This document shows, in pieces, positions 13,570 to 26,641 of a stretch of 64,000 nucleotides of DNA. The stretch is from Ophiostoma sp. CBS 140.51 (taxonomy: Eukaryota; Ascomycota; Sordariomycetes; Ophiostomatales; Ophiostomataceae). Made by a program: the position numbers and the translations under genes. Under the pieces are notes generated by a model, which saw nothing but the letters and a program-made list of their open reading frames with translations, had not been told where the DNA came from and did not search any database. The stretch lies in NCBI GenBank assembly GCA_029298735.1, contig JANSLP010000059.1:1-64000 (forward strand), in the 5' to 3' direction. Each line of letters opens with the position of its first letter. Within the stretch, counting starts at the first letter, position 1.

Positions 13570-16500
13570 ATCACGGAAGCGAAGTCGATCACGACCTCAT
13601 TGTATCGACCGTTGCCGTCATTGATTCACCGAGAGCAAGCTCTGTGCGGTGTGAAGAGTGTGAAAGCGTGAGCATTAGTGTAGTAACATCGGAATAAAGC
13701 CGCTGGCCCAGCCAGCACGCAAGCACAAGCGCAAAAAGAGACAAAAAGGGCTGATCAGCGCTGAATTGATCTCCCCTTTCCTTCCCACTCCTCTTTTTGT
13801 CTTTTTATTCCCCTCTTCTGGGGAGATCACGTTGCTTTTTCTGACGCCAGCCTTTTGCCCTGTTTCCTTCTCTCACTGCCCATCCCGCTCATCTTTCTTT
13901 GTCTTACCCCTGACAGCGCTCGTGGTGACGGGTTCTTGATTGCTTCTGGGAGGGGTTTTATCTTCGTTTGCCTCTTTGGGGTCCGTTTTTATTCGATCCT
14001 TCGATGACTTTGGGGCTGCTCGGGTGGTATCGTGTCGTCTTGGGGTGCTGCCCCAAGGTGGTATTTCGAAGATCGCAATAAACGCTGCGAACGCCCCTCT
14101 GGGCCTTCAAAAAGGTCAAAAAGGCTCCCGATCGTAGTGATCCTACCTTCTAGCCCATATCGAAGAACAGAGAATGACAAATAATCGATTGTGGAGGGTC
14201 AAGAGGGTAAACAAAATGCTCGACATGCTCGACAGGCACACAGCCTTGAATAGGGCACGGCGTTATTTTATGTCAAGGAATTTCCCCGTATCATGAACTC
14301 TAGGACAACGGCATATTCCTTTTTTATTTTGTGCTTCACACCACTGCTCAGTAAAATAAAACTGCTCCGCCCTTGAACGCTCACAATCAGAAGGATAGGA
14401 TGCACGTCCCGTTTGACTGGTGCCATCGCCGTCCTGCCCGTTGCATCGGAAAGCAAATCTAGCAGCCTACAACCAGCCCGTCCTCCAACTAAGATTGATG
14501 GCTGGGCTAGCTGGCCTCTCTGGTGAAGCCATCAAGAAGTCCACTTGTCCAGCGCGAAGCCAGAATGTCTAAATGGCCACCAACAGCTTGGTGAGGCGTC
14601 GCCGCCGGTGCGAGACTAAAAAAAAAAGGATGGAAAGGGACCAACAGACAGGGCAAGCCCCAACTCACCCAGCCCAGGCCAACGAACGGTCCCAATCATT
14701 CAGTCCAAGCCTTGAAAGAGGGCTGTCAACCAACTTTAGCGCCCTCAAACGTCTCCGGTGCCCGTCCTACAGCGAACAGGCCACTGGGCAGGCGGACACT
14801 GGCACCGACTCTTTGTTCTTCTCTCGAGTCGAGTCTGTGAGTCTGTGTCTTTCTCTTGCGACGTATTACTTACATCATTGATTCTTATCATCACACCCCC
14901 AGCTACGCCGAAAACCATGCAGCATCCCAACCACCGCCCCCCTCTCGGGGTAATCTTACAGGTTGGCATGCAGTTCAGGTCATTTACGGAAGGGAAAGAT
15001 GTGTGAGAAAGGACACAAAAGAGGAGAGGAGACAGCATATTGAGTTGGCCAGCAAGCACATGAAGCAAAGAGCAAAAAGACAGCCAAGACGTGCAGTGGA
15101 AAGGAGAAGGAGGGGGGAATACTTGTATGATACGAAATACGGGGTGTAATACGGCCCCAAAAACGTAAACGAAAAGAACCAACATACAAAAGGAAGCTCA
15201 AAGGGGGAACGTTTTCTGTTTCTTGTCAGCGATGCAGTCTGCATGAGCAAAACTCGTACGAGGATAAGCATATGCAAGACGTTCAAGAGGGCGCCGTTTT
15301 GTCGATCTTATCTTCTTTTCCTCCTTTGCCTGTTGGCTTCTCCGCGGCCGATACGGAAATGCAGGCCAGCGCAGCCGAAAAAGCTGGTCCTCACTTGCAA
15401 CTGTTGACTTGCGTGATGAGCAAGCACCGGTGTTCCTGTGACGATGGGATGAAAGAAAATCTAAAGAAAGCCTGTCAAAAGGCCGCGGAATGAGTCCGAG
15501 TTTTTTAACTCGGCGCTAAAATTCATAGAGATACTGTTGGATAGCACCGAGAAGGAAAATAGGGCAAAAAACATAGAGCCCCAGAAAGACGACACGGCAA
15601 TGTTGTTAAGTCTTGTTGGACCACATGGACAAATGGAAAAAGTATCGCAGACAGCAGATGAAGACGATGAGAAGAAGTGAATCAAACGACGAGATCCACC
15701 CCTGACCAGATCCCGAGAGGAATGGGGAAAGAAAGCGTGAAGAAAAGGGTGAGAAATAGAAGAAAGCATGAGGCAAGCCCGTGAAGCTAAAAGAGTTGTG
15801 CAAAGAATCAAGCAGCAAGGGATGAGAGAGAATAAAGAAAAGTGAAGACAGCTCCACTCAACAAAATGCCATCTGAGACACAGAGCATATGAGTGAACGA
15901 ATGGCCAGGCTCGCCAGGCAAAGCAGGAGACGCTCAGGTGGCCCAGATGCCCCAAATGCACAAAGAACAAGACCACTCAGACTGCCTAGAGCACGAAATA
16001 GACAGGCAAACACCGTGGTTGACAGTCCAGCCCAAGCAGCCCAGCGCTTAATATTCTTCCACAGGACAGCGCGCCCGGGGGCAAGTGTTAAAATTTTCCG
16101 CAAGGAGGTCGAGACCACGCACTTGTCTAGGAACAATATGACTGTATGTCTCAGTTGTCGAGGAGCACCACTGCGTACTGAGTACTGTTCGGAGGCGGTA
16201 TTGGCTTGAGGCTGTTGTGGAGAGGAAAGAAGACATGGCATCGAGACGAGGAGACGTGTCCATCACTCTGAAAACCAGAAAATAACGACCGACACAACCC
16301 ACTGACAGCACGATGTTGAAATATCGCAGACTGTCACTCTCGAACCTTCATGGACGATAGGATCTCTGGCCGAGTGGCAAAAGAAGATCCACATCATGAG
16401 CGGTGTTGAATTCAGGAAATCGATTGGACCGTTTACGAAAAGCCCGTTTCACTCTGTCTAATACGGAAAAGGGCTGTGGACTGTCCTCAGGGCAGGTGCG

Positions 16501-19500
16501 ACTGTGCATTCTAGCACGCTTTGCTGCATATATTGAAAGAGACCCCTTTCAGGGACCCGTTTTGTCCTTGTTCGCTCTTTCCCTTTTCCCTCTTGCCAGA
16601 GCCGCCCCATGGTCCGTTGAGGCTCCGTGCGTGGGAGAAAACGGCGCTAACAGACGCATGAGCCAATAGCGTCTTCCCGTTCAGGCTTTGTTCTAGTGTG
16701 GGTTTTTCCCGCTCCCTTCCGATTCTTTCTTTTCTTCACACACATTTCCCACCCGTTGCACAACAACAATCACCCCTCCCCCCTTGTCCCGCTGCGGCGG
16801 CAGATCGACCGGGGGCTGCTCGCCTGCCAGAATGCTGGGTCTTATCAACTTGCAACGTTCGCCTGCACGCATTTCACACTTGTCACAACGACGTAACGGT
16901 GCCAATCCCACCAAAATGCACTGTAAAAATAGTGTCAACACGCCAATGCGCCAACGACGCCAAAACAAATGTCACGATAGTTGATGTTGACCCAAATGAA
17001 CGGGACACCTTTTATTATCTTGCTATATAAATCTCTATATTTTGATAATATTTTGGCTCGTTTCTTGTTTACATGAATTATTTTTGTGAGTGCTTGTTTC
17101 TTATTTCAATTTCTCTTTTCTTTTTGTAACATTGTCTTTCCTGTAATTTTTATTTACTTCGCCTTAAATAAATTTACATTGAACCGGTTTTCTGCCAAAT
17201 ATTCCAAGTGTGATTCTGAACGCCTTATAATAAGTAGCAGCGCACTGGTACTTATATATCATCTTGATCTACATCTTCCTACCAATTTGAAATCTACTCA
17301 TCCCCTCCATTGTTATATTTCATATCTTTGAATGGTTTACCTTCATCAATCGAGAACATCAAACTTCCTCGTTTGTAGCCCCTTCTCATGCACAGTCCCA
17401 CCGTCTTCATCACGTTTAGCTCGTTTCGTCCTCGTCTGCTCGCCCCCCCGTTTTCCCACCTCCCAAGCTACTTCGCTGTAACTCAACATTTGGGACCGTA
17501 GTTGAACGCCACCAAATGCACAAGGCTGGGCGGAGAGTTTTCAAAAGAGCCGAGTTTTATTTTTCTGTGCCCTTCAGCTATGCCGAAGTCTTTGATTCAC
17601 GACAGCCCGCATTGCTTCTTTTCATCTACCTGTATATTTTCTTTTGCCCGGATTCTGTCTTCCGGCGTCCCTTTCGCACCGCCTCTGCGCCCTGTGACGA
17701 CAAAGACTACCAGAGAGCAATGTCCCCGGGTTCGTGTAGGCCTAGTTCCGTTGTCAAAAGGGCGTCAAAAGCCTCAAACTTAATAGACTCAACAGACTCA
17801 ACAGACGCCGGCCGGTCATCCCATTGTTGTTGTCGTTCCAGCGCTACAAAGCACTACAGAGTAGCCTACCGAGCCTTCCCGCCGCTGCCCCTTTGTTCCC
17901 AAAGAGCTTTAATTCAAACCATCGAACCATCTTCCAACGGACGGACCACTTTGACAGCACGGGAAGGGGTTAAACGTCAAAAACAAACAAAAGGGAGGCA
18001 AAGGGAGACCTGGGGAAGGGGCAGACGCGAAGAAGAATTAGGAAACAATCAGCGCCAGATCGTTCAGCCTGGCGAGCAACGACCCACGACCCGTCCAATC
18101 CACGACGCTGGTCGAGAAGCTGGTTCGTGATACATATCCTTTTTGTCTATTTTGCACTTTGAATTGCCTCTGGTTCTTTGTCTGTTGACTATAGAATATT
18201 GTCTTCAAGCTCACCAAAGTCGTACTCGTATGTATTTGCGTTTTTTCATGTGACCCGCCATCGCGTCTCTCTTCCCGGCCTTCCTCGTGGCAATAGTGGG
18301 CGCACGCGAAACATATATCCGAAAGGAGGCTAAACAAGCGACTTGTAAGTGGGTGAAGAATAAGAAGTCTGGAAGTGAAATGGATAAACTATCGCGGCTT
18401 TTTTCTTCTTGGTCTCCTTTAACGCCCAGGTAGCCCTGTCTTGGCTACCTGCATAGGCATAGCACACATTGTTTGTTGACGACGAGGTGCCTACTATTTG
18501 CACTTGGCAGCTCAACTGAATACCTGACGCCGTTCTTCAACTTGACGAACATGAGAAGAAGCCATTAAATCAAATATGTCACATGTTTGCCACCTGCAAT
18601 TCCGAATAAACCTTCTAGTGAAGTTGACATGTCCATTTTCTCAAGGAACAAAATCACACCAGGTCGTAAACAAACATATTGTTGGTAAACTATTGCCTTC
18701 TATCAAGCCAAATGCCCGTGAAAATCTCCGGCATAGATTAGATAGCATAACCAGTGAGACCCGTTCTCGAGTTACTGCATGTCCTGTCAGGTTTTTGAGT
18801 AATGTTTGTGTCTCCTACTGTGTGGTATTGTGGTACCAGCTGCATTATGCATGTATCGAGTGGCAAATATTGCCATGTTGTTAAGGAGTGCAAACTTTGT
18901 CCCCTTCTTTGCAAGTCACCGCTGTGTCCTCATATCACCCTGGGTCATCCAAAAGAAGCATTGGACAACGATATGCGGTGGTCCAACAGAAGACTCTCGT
19001 GATATGTGGTTCGGTCCCGTTTTTCAACACACTCTACACTCTCCGAGACAAAGCGAGGCAGCCAATGTGGTCGTTGGCACAATCCCGTTTTCTCGGCGAG
19101 TCCCTTTACTTGTCCCTCGTTCTGGAATTCTGTCAATAATACGGACAGCGCCGATGCAAGGGAAAAAGAGGGAGAACCAGAGACAAGACAAGCCTGATTC
19201 TTCGTACTTTTGTCGCAAAGGGAAGTCCATGGCCATTCCTCTGCGGAAGATAACAGACAATAGACAACCCCGATCGGTAATCTGCACCGGATGCATGCAG
19301 GCAACGAGATACGAGAGAGGCAAATGAAATTGTTGCACGGAGAAAGACACGAGGCTCAGGGACAATAGCAGAACGACAGCGTACAGATTAATATGCTGCT
19401 ACCGTTTTTATTATGAAAATGGGATCTCAGGCTGCACAAAAAGGCATGCTGCATGTACAGTTTGACCCCAGGCGATCTCACGGATACAGCGTGTCTCAAG

Positions 19501-22069
19501 ACACCGTTACGGAGCACAAACACGAAATTGTCCTGATATTGCGTCGGACAGAAAATGAACCAAACGGGCGCTCCTGTCTCTCCTTGCCGTTCTATCGTCC
19601 TGTCGTCCCATCCTCTACCCCTATCCCATCATCTTTTCTCCCTGCATGGGGTATTTGTGTGCTACATCACTGGATTCGATATTTATATCCCACCATGTTC
19701 TTTCCATCATGCCCCTGCAGCCCTTCATGAGGTCCTTGTGGCATCTCTCGGCCGTACCTTTGAATACACCCGTATTTTGATTATCATGACCCCCATCCCA
19801 TGTTTTGATGCCTTGTCTAGCCTTAATTTAGAACGAAATGGGCAAATGTCAACAATCAACCAAACAGAAGCTGTTGTAAACCCTCACCCACGTAAATTCA
19901 AAACAAGGCACCGAAATTTTTGCAAATGAAAAAGAGAAACAAAACAAAATGGAAGCTGAACAATAAGCCATGGAAGTTGAAAAGAACCAAGCATGCACGT
20001 ACACACAAACAATCTCAAACCTTGTCAACCCAGGGATCAGCGGATTGTATCCCAATCGGGGTTGTTCAGCAGGCTCGCGACACCATCGAAAGCTCAAAAA
20101 TACCATGACAAGGAGGGTAGTAATGTAGAAGGCAGGCTCACAGGATGGTCAGGGTTGCATTGAGATGATGCAAGTCAAGCGAGGATGCAAGGTCTTTCCA
20201 CAGTGGTGCTTTGAAGGCTGCACGCCTCGTTTCGAAGGCAAGCCTCGACATGCCCGGATGACGGAGTGATTGGCCTGTTTGCGATGGATGCTCGTTAAAA
20301 TGACAGCCATGACAATTATGAAAATCATGGCAACCTTCAAGGAAGCGGGATGAGCGGTGACCTCCATCGTTTCCTCGAACCGGGTAACACGGGTGACGCC
20401 AAAGAAAAAAAAAAGGCGTTGTTAGATGCACATAAAAAAGACTGCTGCATGAACACCTCACACTGCAGCTGAACGGTGGTGATTGATTTCGTATTGTACA
20501 TTGTCCGCACTCGCGTGGCTGGCATGGTAGGCCTCTTTTTCTTCGCTTCTTGTCCTTTAATGGCAGGTAACGCATTCACATTTACTATGCCATAGAGTCA
20601 GTCACCAGGAGTGGGCAAGTCAGGGGATGCTCGGCATGCTGCTGTTGCCCCATAATGCCATGTTATCCCTCGTTTGTCTTTTTCGTCATTCCTCTCATCC
20701 GTCATAAATCATAAAACGGAAGAATATGATGAAGAATAAGGACACAAAGGCAGAGTAGTAAATACTACTCGGCCAATAAATCCCTGTAGTGTCTCCGAAT
20801 ATACCGCGCAAGAGTCTATCCGTACGAGCCTCTTTGCGGCTTTGGTTCAAGTCTCGCGGTCCCTTACCTCTCCTGGGCTCCATTTGTGATATGTCTGTTT
20901 TTGCTCAACTTTTAGATTGTCTATTCTGTCTTCGTGCATGTAAGTCCCAGATTTTTTCCTTGATTTTTTCGCCACTTGCCTTGTGGCCTTATGGGACCTC
21001 GCGGGGGCGTGGCGTGGTTTAGTTTGTGGTAGCTCTCTGTGATGGAGCCTTTAACGATGAATACAAATGAATGTATACTGATATTTCTGATGTGCGTATG
21101 TAAAAAGGGAGAACACACAGAATACGAGCAGTCGGTTGTATTCTCAGGGGCAGCCAATTCATCTGTCTCTCTTCATTTTACGGAGAGCATGAGGTGCGTC
21201 GTATTGGGTCAGACATGCAACCTTTTCCTCACAACCTCTCAACATAAACACATGCAGTTTTGTTTCTCATTACCGCTTATGACGTTTTTCTTCCCTTCGC
21301 GTGTCGTTTTAGCTGCTTCTCGTGTAAGTGGGACCAGCCCTTTGTCTGTTCCAAAAACGGTTCAGGGACCTTCAACGCCCGCCGGTGGTTGGCCAACCGT
21401 CAACCTCCCTCCCTTTCCTGGGTCCCGTCGGCCGGCAGAAAATGCAACGCTACCCGCTCCCAGCGACAGGAAGTGTGGCAGGACCAGCTGAACCCAAGCG
21501 TCTCCAAGCAAGCCAGCCCACCAAAGCCCACTAGTCAACTGTGGAACGCAACTGTGCACTCTTTTTGGCTGCTTTGCATGCATGCACGCTAACGGCTGCG
21601 TCGTTGAATTTGGTGGAGAGAGTACTGTCTTTTTGGGTTCTGGGTGTGTGTCTGACATGCAGTCTTGCGCCAAAAGAAAAAGAAAACGAAATAACAAAAA
21701 AAAAGCCAAGACAGTGGGGCCGCGCGTGTTGGCCGTTCGCTTTTATTTCCACTGTGAGGGGGTGTTGTTTAACTGAGTGCCAGTGCCAGCAGAGCCGTAC
21801 TGAGGAGGAAACAAGTCAACAAACCAATAAGCATGGCGCATGGCACATTGAAATATCCCAACGTACTTTTGTCGTTAGTGTACGATGTGTGATTTCTTTT
21901 TGGCGGGGCCTTTTCTACCTTCTTTTCTTCTTCTCTTCACAGCTTCACATCACGCATTAGTGGCCCCAACAGGGCAAGCCACTGCTTTCTTTTTTCTCTC
22001 ATCGGAAGTGGGCGCCTCCGTTGGTAATGTTGATGGAGATGCACACCACTCCAAATAAATGGGACTGAA

Positions 22070-22080
22070 GGGGGGGGGGG
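22070..22080 (+). repeat. poly-G run (11 nt)
   Basis: Eleven consecutive G precede CACATCC. G-runs of this length are rare and slippage-prone, so the exact count may be an assembly estimate. Confidence 0.8.
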
Positions 22081-25000
22081 CACATCCGACCTAACGGCTC
22101 CGTTTTATTGGGCTGCCCGGTTGAACGAGGCGCTGGAGGATAGATGTACGGGACGAATCAGCTGACCAGGAAAAGCAGAGTGGTCGGAACCACCCAAACG
22201 GGACCAAAATGCCCCAATGTGTGGAAGGGCTGCTCTGTAACGGCAAAGTCCGGGATGAGGCGCTGTCTGGCCGGTTTGGCCAGCGTGATGAGTGAAGAAA
22301 CTTTTCCCTTGTTTTTATTGGGAACTGGGGACAGCTGGAAGAGGATAAGCTCGTTTGTTTTTCAGAGTTGCGGAGGCAGCCTCTCTGAGCTAGGACTCCT
22401 TTGCGGTCTTGACGTCTGGCTTTTGCCGTGCCAGGGGGCCAAACTGCGATCGGAATCGGCTACACTCTCAAGGATAATTCCGTCATGCCAACCTCACCAG
22501 GCGAGCGGCTCGCCTCGACGGACGCCCTGAGTGCCATATTGGGAAATGTGGCCTTGACTGAACGTCACCCCTTGCTGGAGCTTCACTTTATTTACCTTCT
22601 GTGAGCCGTAGTAAGCTATTACGTAGGCAGAGACACGAAAAGTGCAGACTGGGCAAAAACAAACGAGCGATGCTTGGGGTGCAGCAGTGAAATAGAGAAA
22701 GCAGCAGCTCACATTGTTTCTCTTGCATTGCAGGGAGACATTGACAGCTTGCCGAGTGGAGATGCTCTTAGTCGACTATCCCGCGGAGTCGAATATCTAT
22801 GAGTAAATATCCACTGTTAGTGGCGCCACTCAGAAAGGGATGATACTTGCAAAGCCAACAGACAATTTGCCCAAAATCAATATCAACTTACATATACTCC
22901 GCAACATGCCCATATAAAGGAAGCATCATGATGTTGATGCAGGACTGCAATGAAGAACTGCAGCTGCAGCAAAGCGGAGAGAGCGTGGCCTCTCCCTGCG
23001 TTGAGTATTGAACACTGTCATGTCATGTCTTGACTCTCGTTTTGTTGATTTTCTGATTTATCGACTCTTCAAGCAGGTCTTTGTTGCCTCCTCATGGCGA
23101 CCGGGCTCCGCAATGCATTCTGCAGCTGCCGCATTGCTCCTGCTTTCGGATCATGAGCCGAGCAATGTTGCTTTCTTCTTCGTGTCTGTTGGTTGTTGTG
23201 TGTCTTCATTTTTTTTTGTTTTTCACATCTCCCTTCTTCCTCGTCATTTTTTATCTACATTTTGATTTCTTCTGCACACTAGTTCTCTGGGCCATTCTTT
23301 CCCCATTTGCGTACCTGCCTCGAATGTCTCACCCTTGGCGCCCTTTGCTCTTTCCGTTTTGTTTTGCTTTTCTCATGTCTAGGAATTGAGAGAATCAGGA
23401 AAGCGCGACCCACACCGGAGCGGCCGTCCAAGCGTCCCGCCGTAGATTCAGAAAACGGGCAAGGGAGACGCAATAAGGCACGGGCGGATCTGGAGGACTT
23501 GGCGGCGAGGCCTGGACCCCCGCCTGCCCCCATAAACCCGCCCTTGACTCGGCGTGAGCAAAGCGTAGAGTTTGCAGAAATATGACAAAAGTTCCGAATA
23601 GGAAAGAGACCATAAGGCTGCGTACTTGGCAGAGGAAGCTACGATGTACGCCGAGTTCAATAATGGTTTGTTTACGTACAACACAGGAAAGTGTTATGTG
23701 CTTGCTTTGCGGCGCCTTCCTCCTTGCACGCCTTTCGCACCTTCCCCACCTAGAATTTGTTGACAGCTGTTGGCATCTACTGGCACATCATGATGCACAT
23801 TGCAGCGTGTTCTGTAGACAGGAGGTAGGCACGGCCCTGTCTGTTGGTCGCCCTGCACTTGCCGTTCTCCATAGGGGCGCTCTTTCCCTTCTCTGCAAAT
23901 TTGGCGAGACTGTATGTTGGTCCTTGGATGTCTCAACCAAGCGGCACCCCTATTACTCAATATTGCTTTTTCTTCCGCAAAAATGCCTCTGGCTCCAAGG
24001 AATCTCGGCGTCCAGCATCAACAGTTTCCTGTCTCACACGCCCGTGCCCACAGTCGCTCACAAAGGCCTGCCCGCCGGTCGCACTCTCGCTTCGTGGCTG
24101 TTCGCCCCTCTTTTACGAATACTCCCTTTTTACAACACAAAACATACGAGTCAGGCAAGTCAAGTGTACGAAATATGGAGTGTTTGGTTCGGGTAACCGT
24201 CGCTCTGCTCTCCTCTGCTTGCGACGGGCTGCCGTTAGAGACCAAACCGTTTGTCTTTCAACCCCATCTTACCGTCTCATAGTTCTTTGCTCCCGTATCC
24301 ATTTACCGCCGTCACTCCCGCCACTCCCATCTACACCAAAAAACTGTGGAGGCCTCTCTTTTTCGTCGTTTCGCGGCATTGCCTTTTAACCATCGACTGC
24401 GTGCAGTGCGAGCGCGCAAAACAATATCGATTTATTGGATCCGGACCTTTGAGCTTCGGACACTGCCGGTCCCGGTCCCCAAAAACCCAGAATCCCTGCA
24501 CGTACGACGGTGCATTTCCGCAACATCTCCTTACTTACCCTCACCGCGAAAAGCGTCGAAAAACGGACAAGAAAGAAGAACAAAGATAAAAAAGGCGAAA
24601 TGGACGAAAAAATTGAGGCAACCCTGGCTTGACTTTTCCTCCCAGTCAAAAAATCAAGAGATCAGTCCTCCGATGCAGCACCCCTGCCACATTCTCCGGA
24701 CCAGAAGGTAGCTTCCATAGCTTCTAAGAGTAATAACAAAAAACGAAGCCACGCCAACATCGACTGTCATTAGTCTCTGTTTGTTGGGATGCCTCAATCT
24801 CCGCGATGCATCATTGGCTTTAAGCTCCCTTGAACGTCCGCCGAACCGCTGGTACCCCTGCGAAGGAGGGGGCGGCTAAAGAGTGATTTCCTTCTGTTTG
24901 AGAGTGTGCATCTCTGGGGAGGGAAGCTGTGACCCAACTTGCAGGTGCATCGAAACGGAAATATTGGAGTCAACAAGCAAGCTATGGGCGCTAACAGGCA

Positions 25001-25201
25001 CCAATATCAACGGCTTTCGGCGTGCGAAATAGGCGCCGCCTTATTCACCAACTCCACGGACACTGAGCCAGAAACGGTCAAACGCAGGGCAGAAGGGGGA
25101 TGGCTTGCCAAAGAGGAGACAAAAAAGCAAAGTTGTAGGAGAGTGGGCACGCCAACTGTTTCCCCCTATGTTGGCTCTGCATATTCACAGTAGCACACGA
25201 A

Positions 25202-25224
25202 TTTTTTTTTTTTTAAAAAAAAAG
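25202..25224. repeat. T13/A10 homopolymer palindrome
   Basis: Thirteen T are followed directly by ten A, then GGTGCC. Together with the T12/A8-GGTGG element at 280-299 this makes two near-identical T/A palindromes bracketing the gene-free left part of the window. Confidence 0.85.
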
Positions 25225-26641
25225 GTGCCACATGCACGCCTCGGGCATTATATCGCGCTCCTTGGTTCCTGTTTGGGGGGCAAAAGGGTAAAAAGACCAA
25301 AGAGAGGGTGTGCGAGAAATATAGTTCACTTCCTGCACGAACAGGTAGGTGCGACGGGAGCGGTGTCTAACGTTTTGTTGATGGTGGTGGTGGCAGCGGC
25401 AGTATGTGTAGTGGTCACGCTGCTTGGTGGCTACGAGAACTGGACACAAAGTGACCCTGACCCTGTTAATTGCTGGACATGAATAGAATACAAGAAGCAA
25501 AAGTAAGAAAAGAAAGAAAAAAGAAACGACCTTTCTCGAGGGTTGTGGGAGGCAACCGCTCTACGACCCCGTTTGGTGCCCGTTGCTGGACACAGACAAG
25601 CAGTATGGGGCTGTGGGTGGACAAGAGACATCGGCGAGGTCAATATGCAGCCATGGAAAATAAGGAGAATAGGGAAATTTTGACGAGAAAAAAAGAAAAC
25701 GGAGACGAAAATTGGAAGAAAGGAGAAAAGTAAGGGGAGGTGGCGAGAAAAGACAAGGATACCCAGTCATATAGACACGATGACAGGGGAGAAGTAAACA
25801 TGTCTCCTCTACATAAATGGTCATGTTGGGCTATCTGTGAGACATGCCTTCTCGAGTACGAAGCCCCCGTGACTATGAAGGCGCTCTTAATATGTTTAGA
25901 TCGGAAGTAATGCAGGCTGTCCATCTAAGATTGATTGAGGGGGGATTTCGGAGATGGTTGAGGACGAGAATAATCAACATACTGACAATGACGATGTTGC
26001 AATGACCAAGTGACACAAGATTTTAACGAAGAATCCAAACGAGAAATAAAGTGATACCCAAATGGGGACCAAAGAAGGGACAAGAAGATATTCCTCTGTC
26101 CTTCTGTTGCCATGAATTTGATTATGCTAGATTTGTAGAGGACCAGACCGTGGTCACTTTGTCTTCCCAGATGAGACAAGAGAAAACCAGCGATAACACC
26201 AAGAAAATAAACGCAAAGAAGTAGTAGCAAGGAAAAAAAGGACAAGACCCAAACACCAAAAGTATCCGTAAAAATGAAAAGACAAACATGATATCGTGGC
26301 CTTTTTGCTCCGGGCAATGTTGCGGGACAGCCTGTACATGAAAAAAAACATACGCCTGTGCTATCTCTTTCTATCCTTCCATGGAAAAGAAGAAAGGCAG
26401 TTCCGTAAAAGAAAAAAAAAAATACGCTCCCAATTAGTCGATAAAAAGGAAATGCTTTCGTGATCCCGTACCAATAAGCCAAGTCGTGAGACTCGACTAG
26501 ACTCCAGTTGTTCGCGCCAAAACAGTCACAAATAAAATAAAGCATCGCAGAAAGCATCGCTGTTGTCTCTTGGAGACCAAGAGACGATCGTGATAATAGA
26601 GGGGAAGAGGAAGCAGGGGTCAGCAGAGTGTCGTTGACACC

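Larger units (their letters stand above)
1..26641. other. 26.6-kb stretch without a recognisable gene
   Basis: I read all six frames here and found no conserved domain, no chain of exons with GT..AG introns joining protein-like segments, and no RNA gene I could support. The open frames are short, overlap on both strands and have homopolymer-driven composition (Phe/Leu/Ser from T-runs, Lys from A-runs). Base composition looks balanced rather than strongly AT-rich, so it does not look like classic RIP-mutated transposon sequence (visual impression, not a computed index). The stretch holds many simple repeats, annotated separately, and one segment open on both strands at 12225-13569. Lineage-specific genes, long non-coding RNAs or regulatory DNA could be present and would not be visible to me. 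Confidence 0.6.

Noticed and set aside
20820..20880. tRNA-like T-arm string (TGGTTCAAGTCTCG)
   Set aside because: The flanking bases do not form a 5-bp T stem or a cloverleaf, and no A-box is at the right spacing.
25925..26557. 210-codon - frame downstream of the OGT-like gene
   Set aside because: Hydrophobic Phe/Leu runs come from A-tracts on the + strand. There is no conserved motif, and it is probably the OGT 3' flank.
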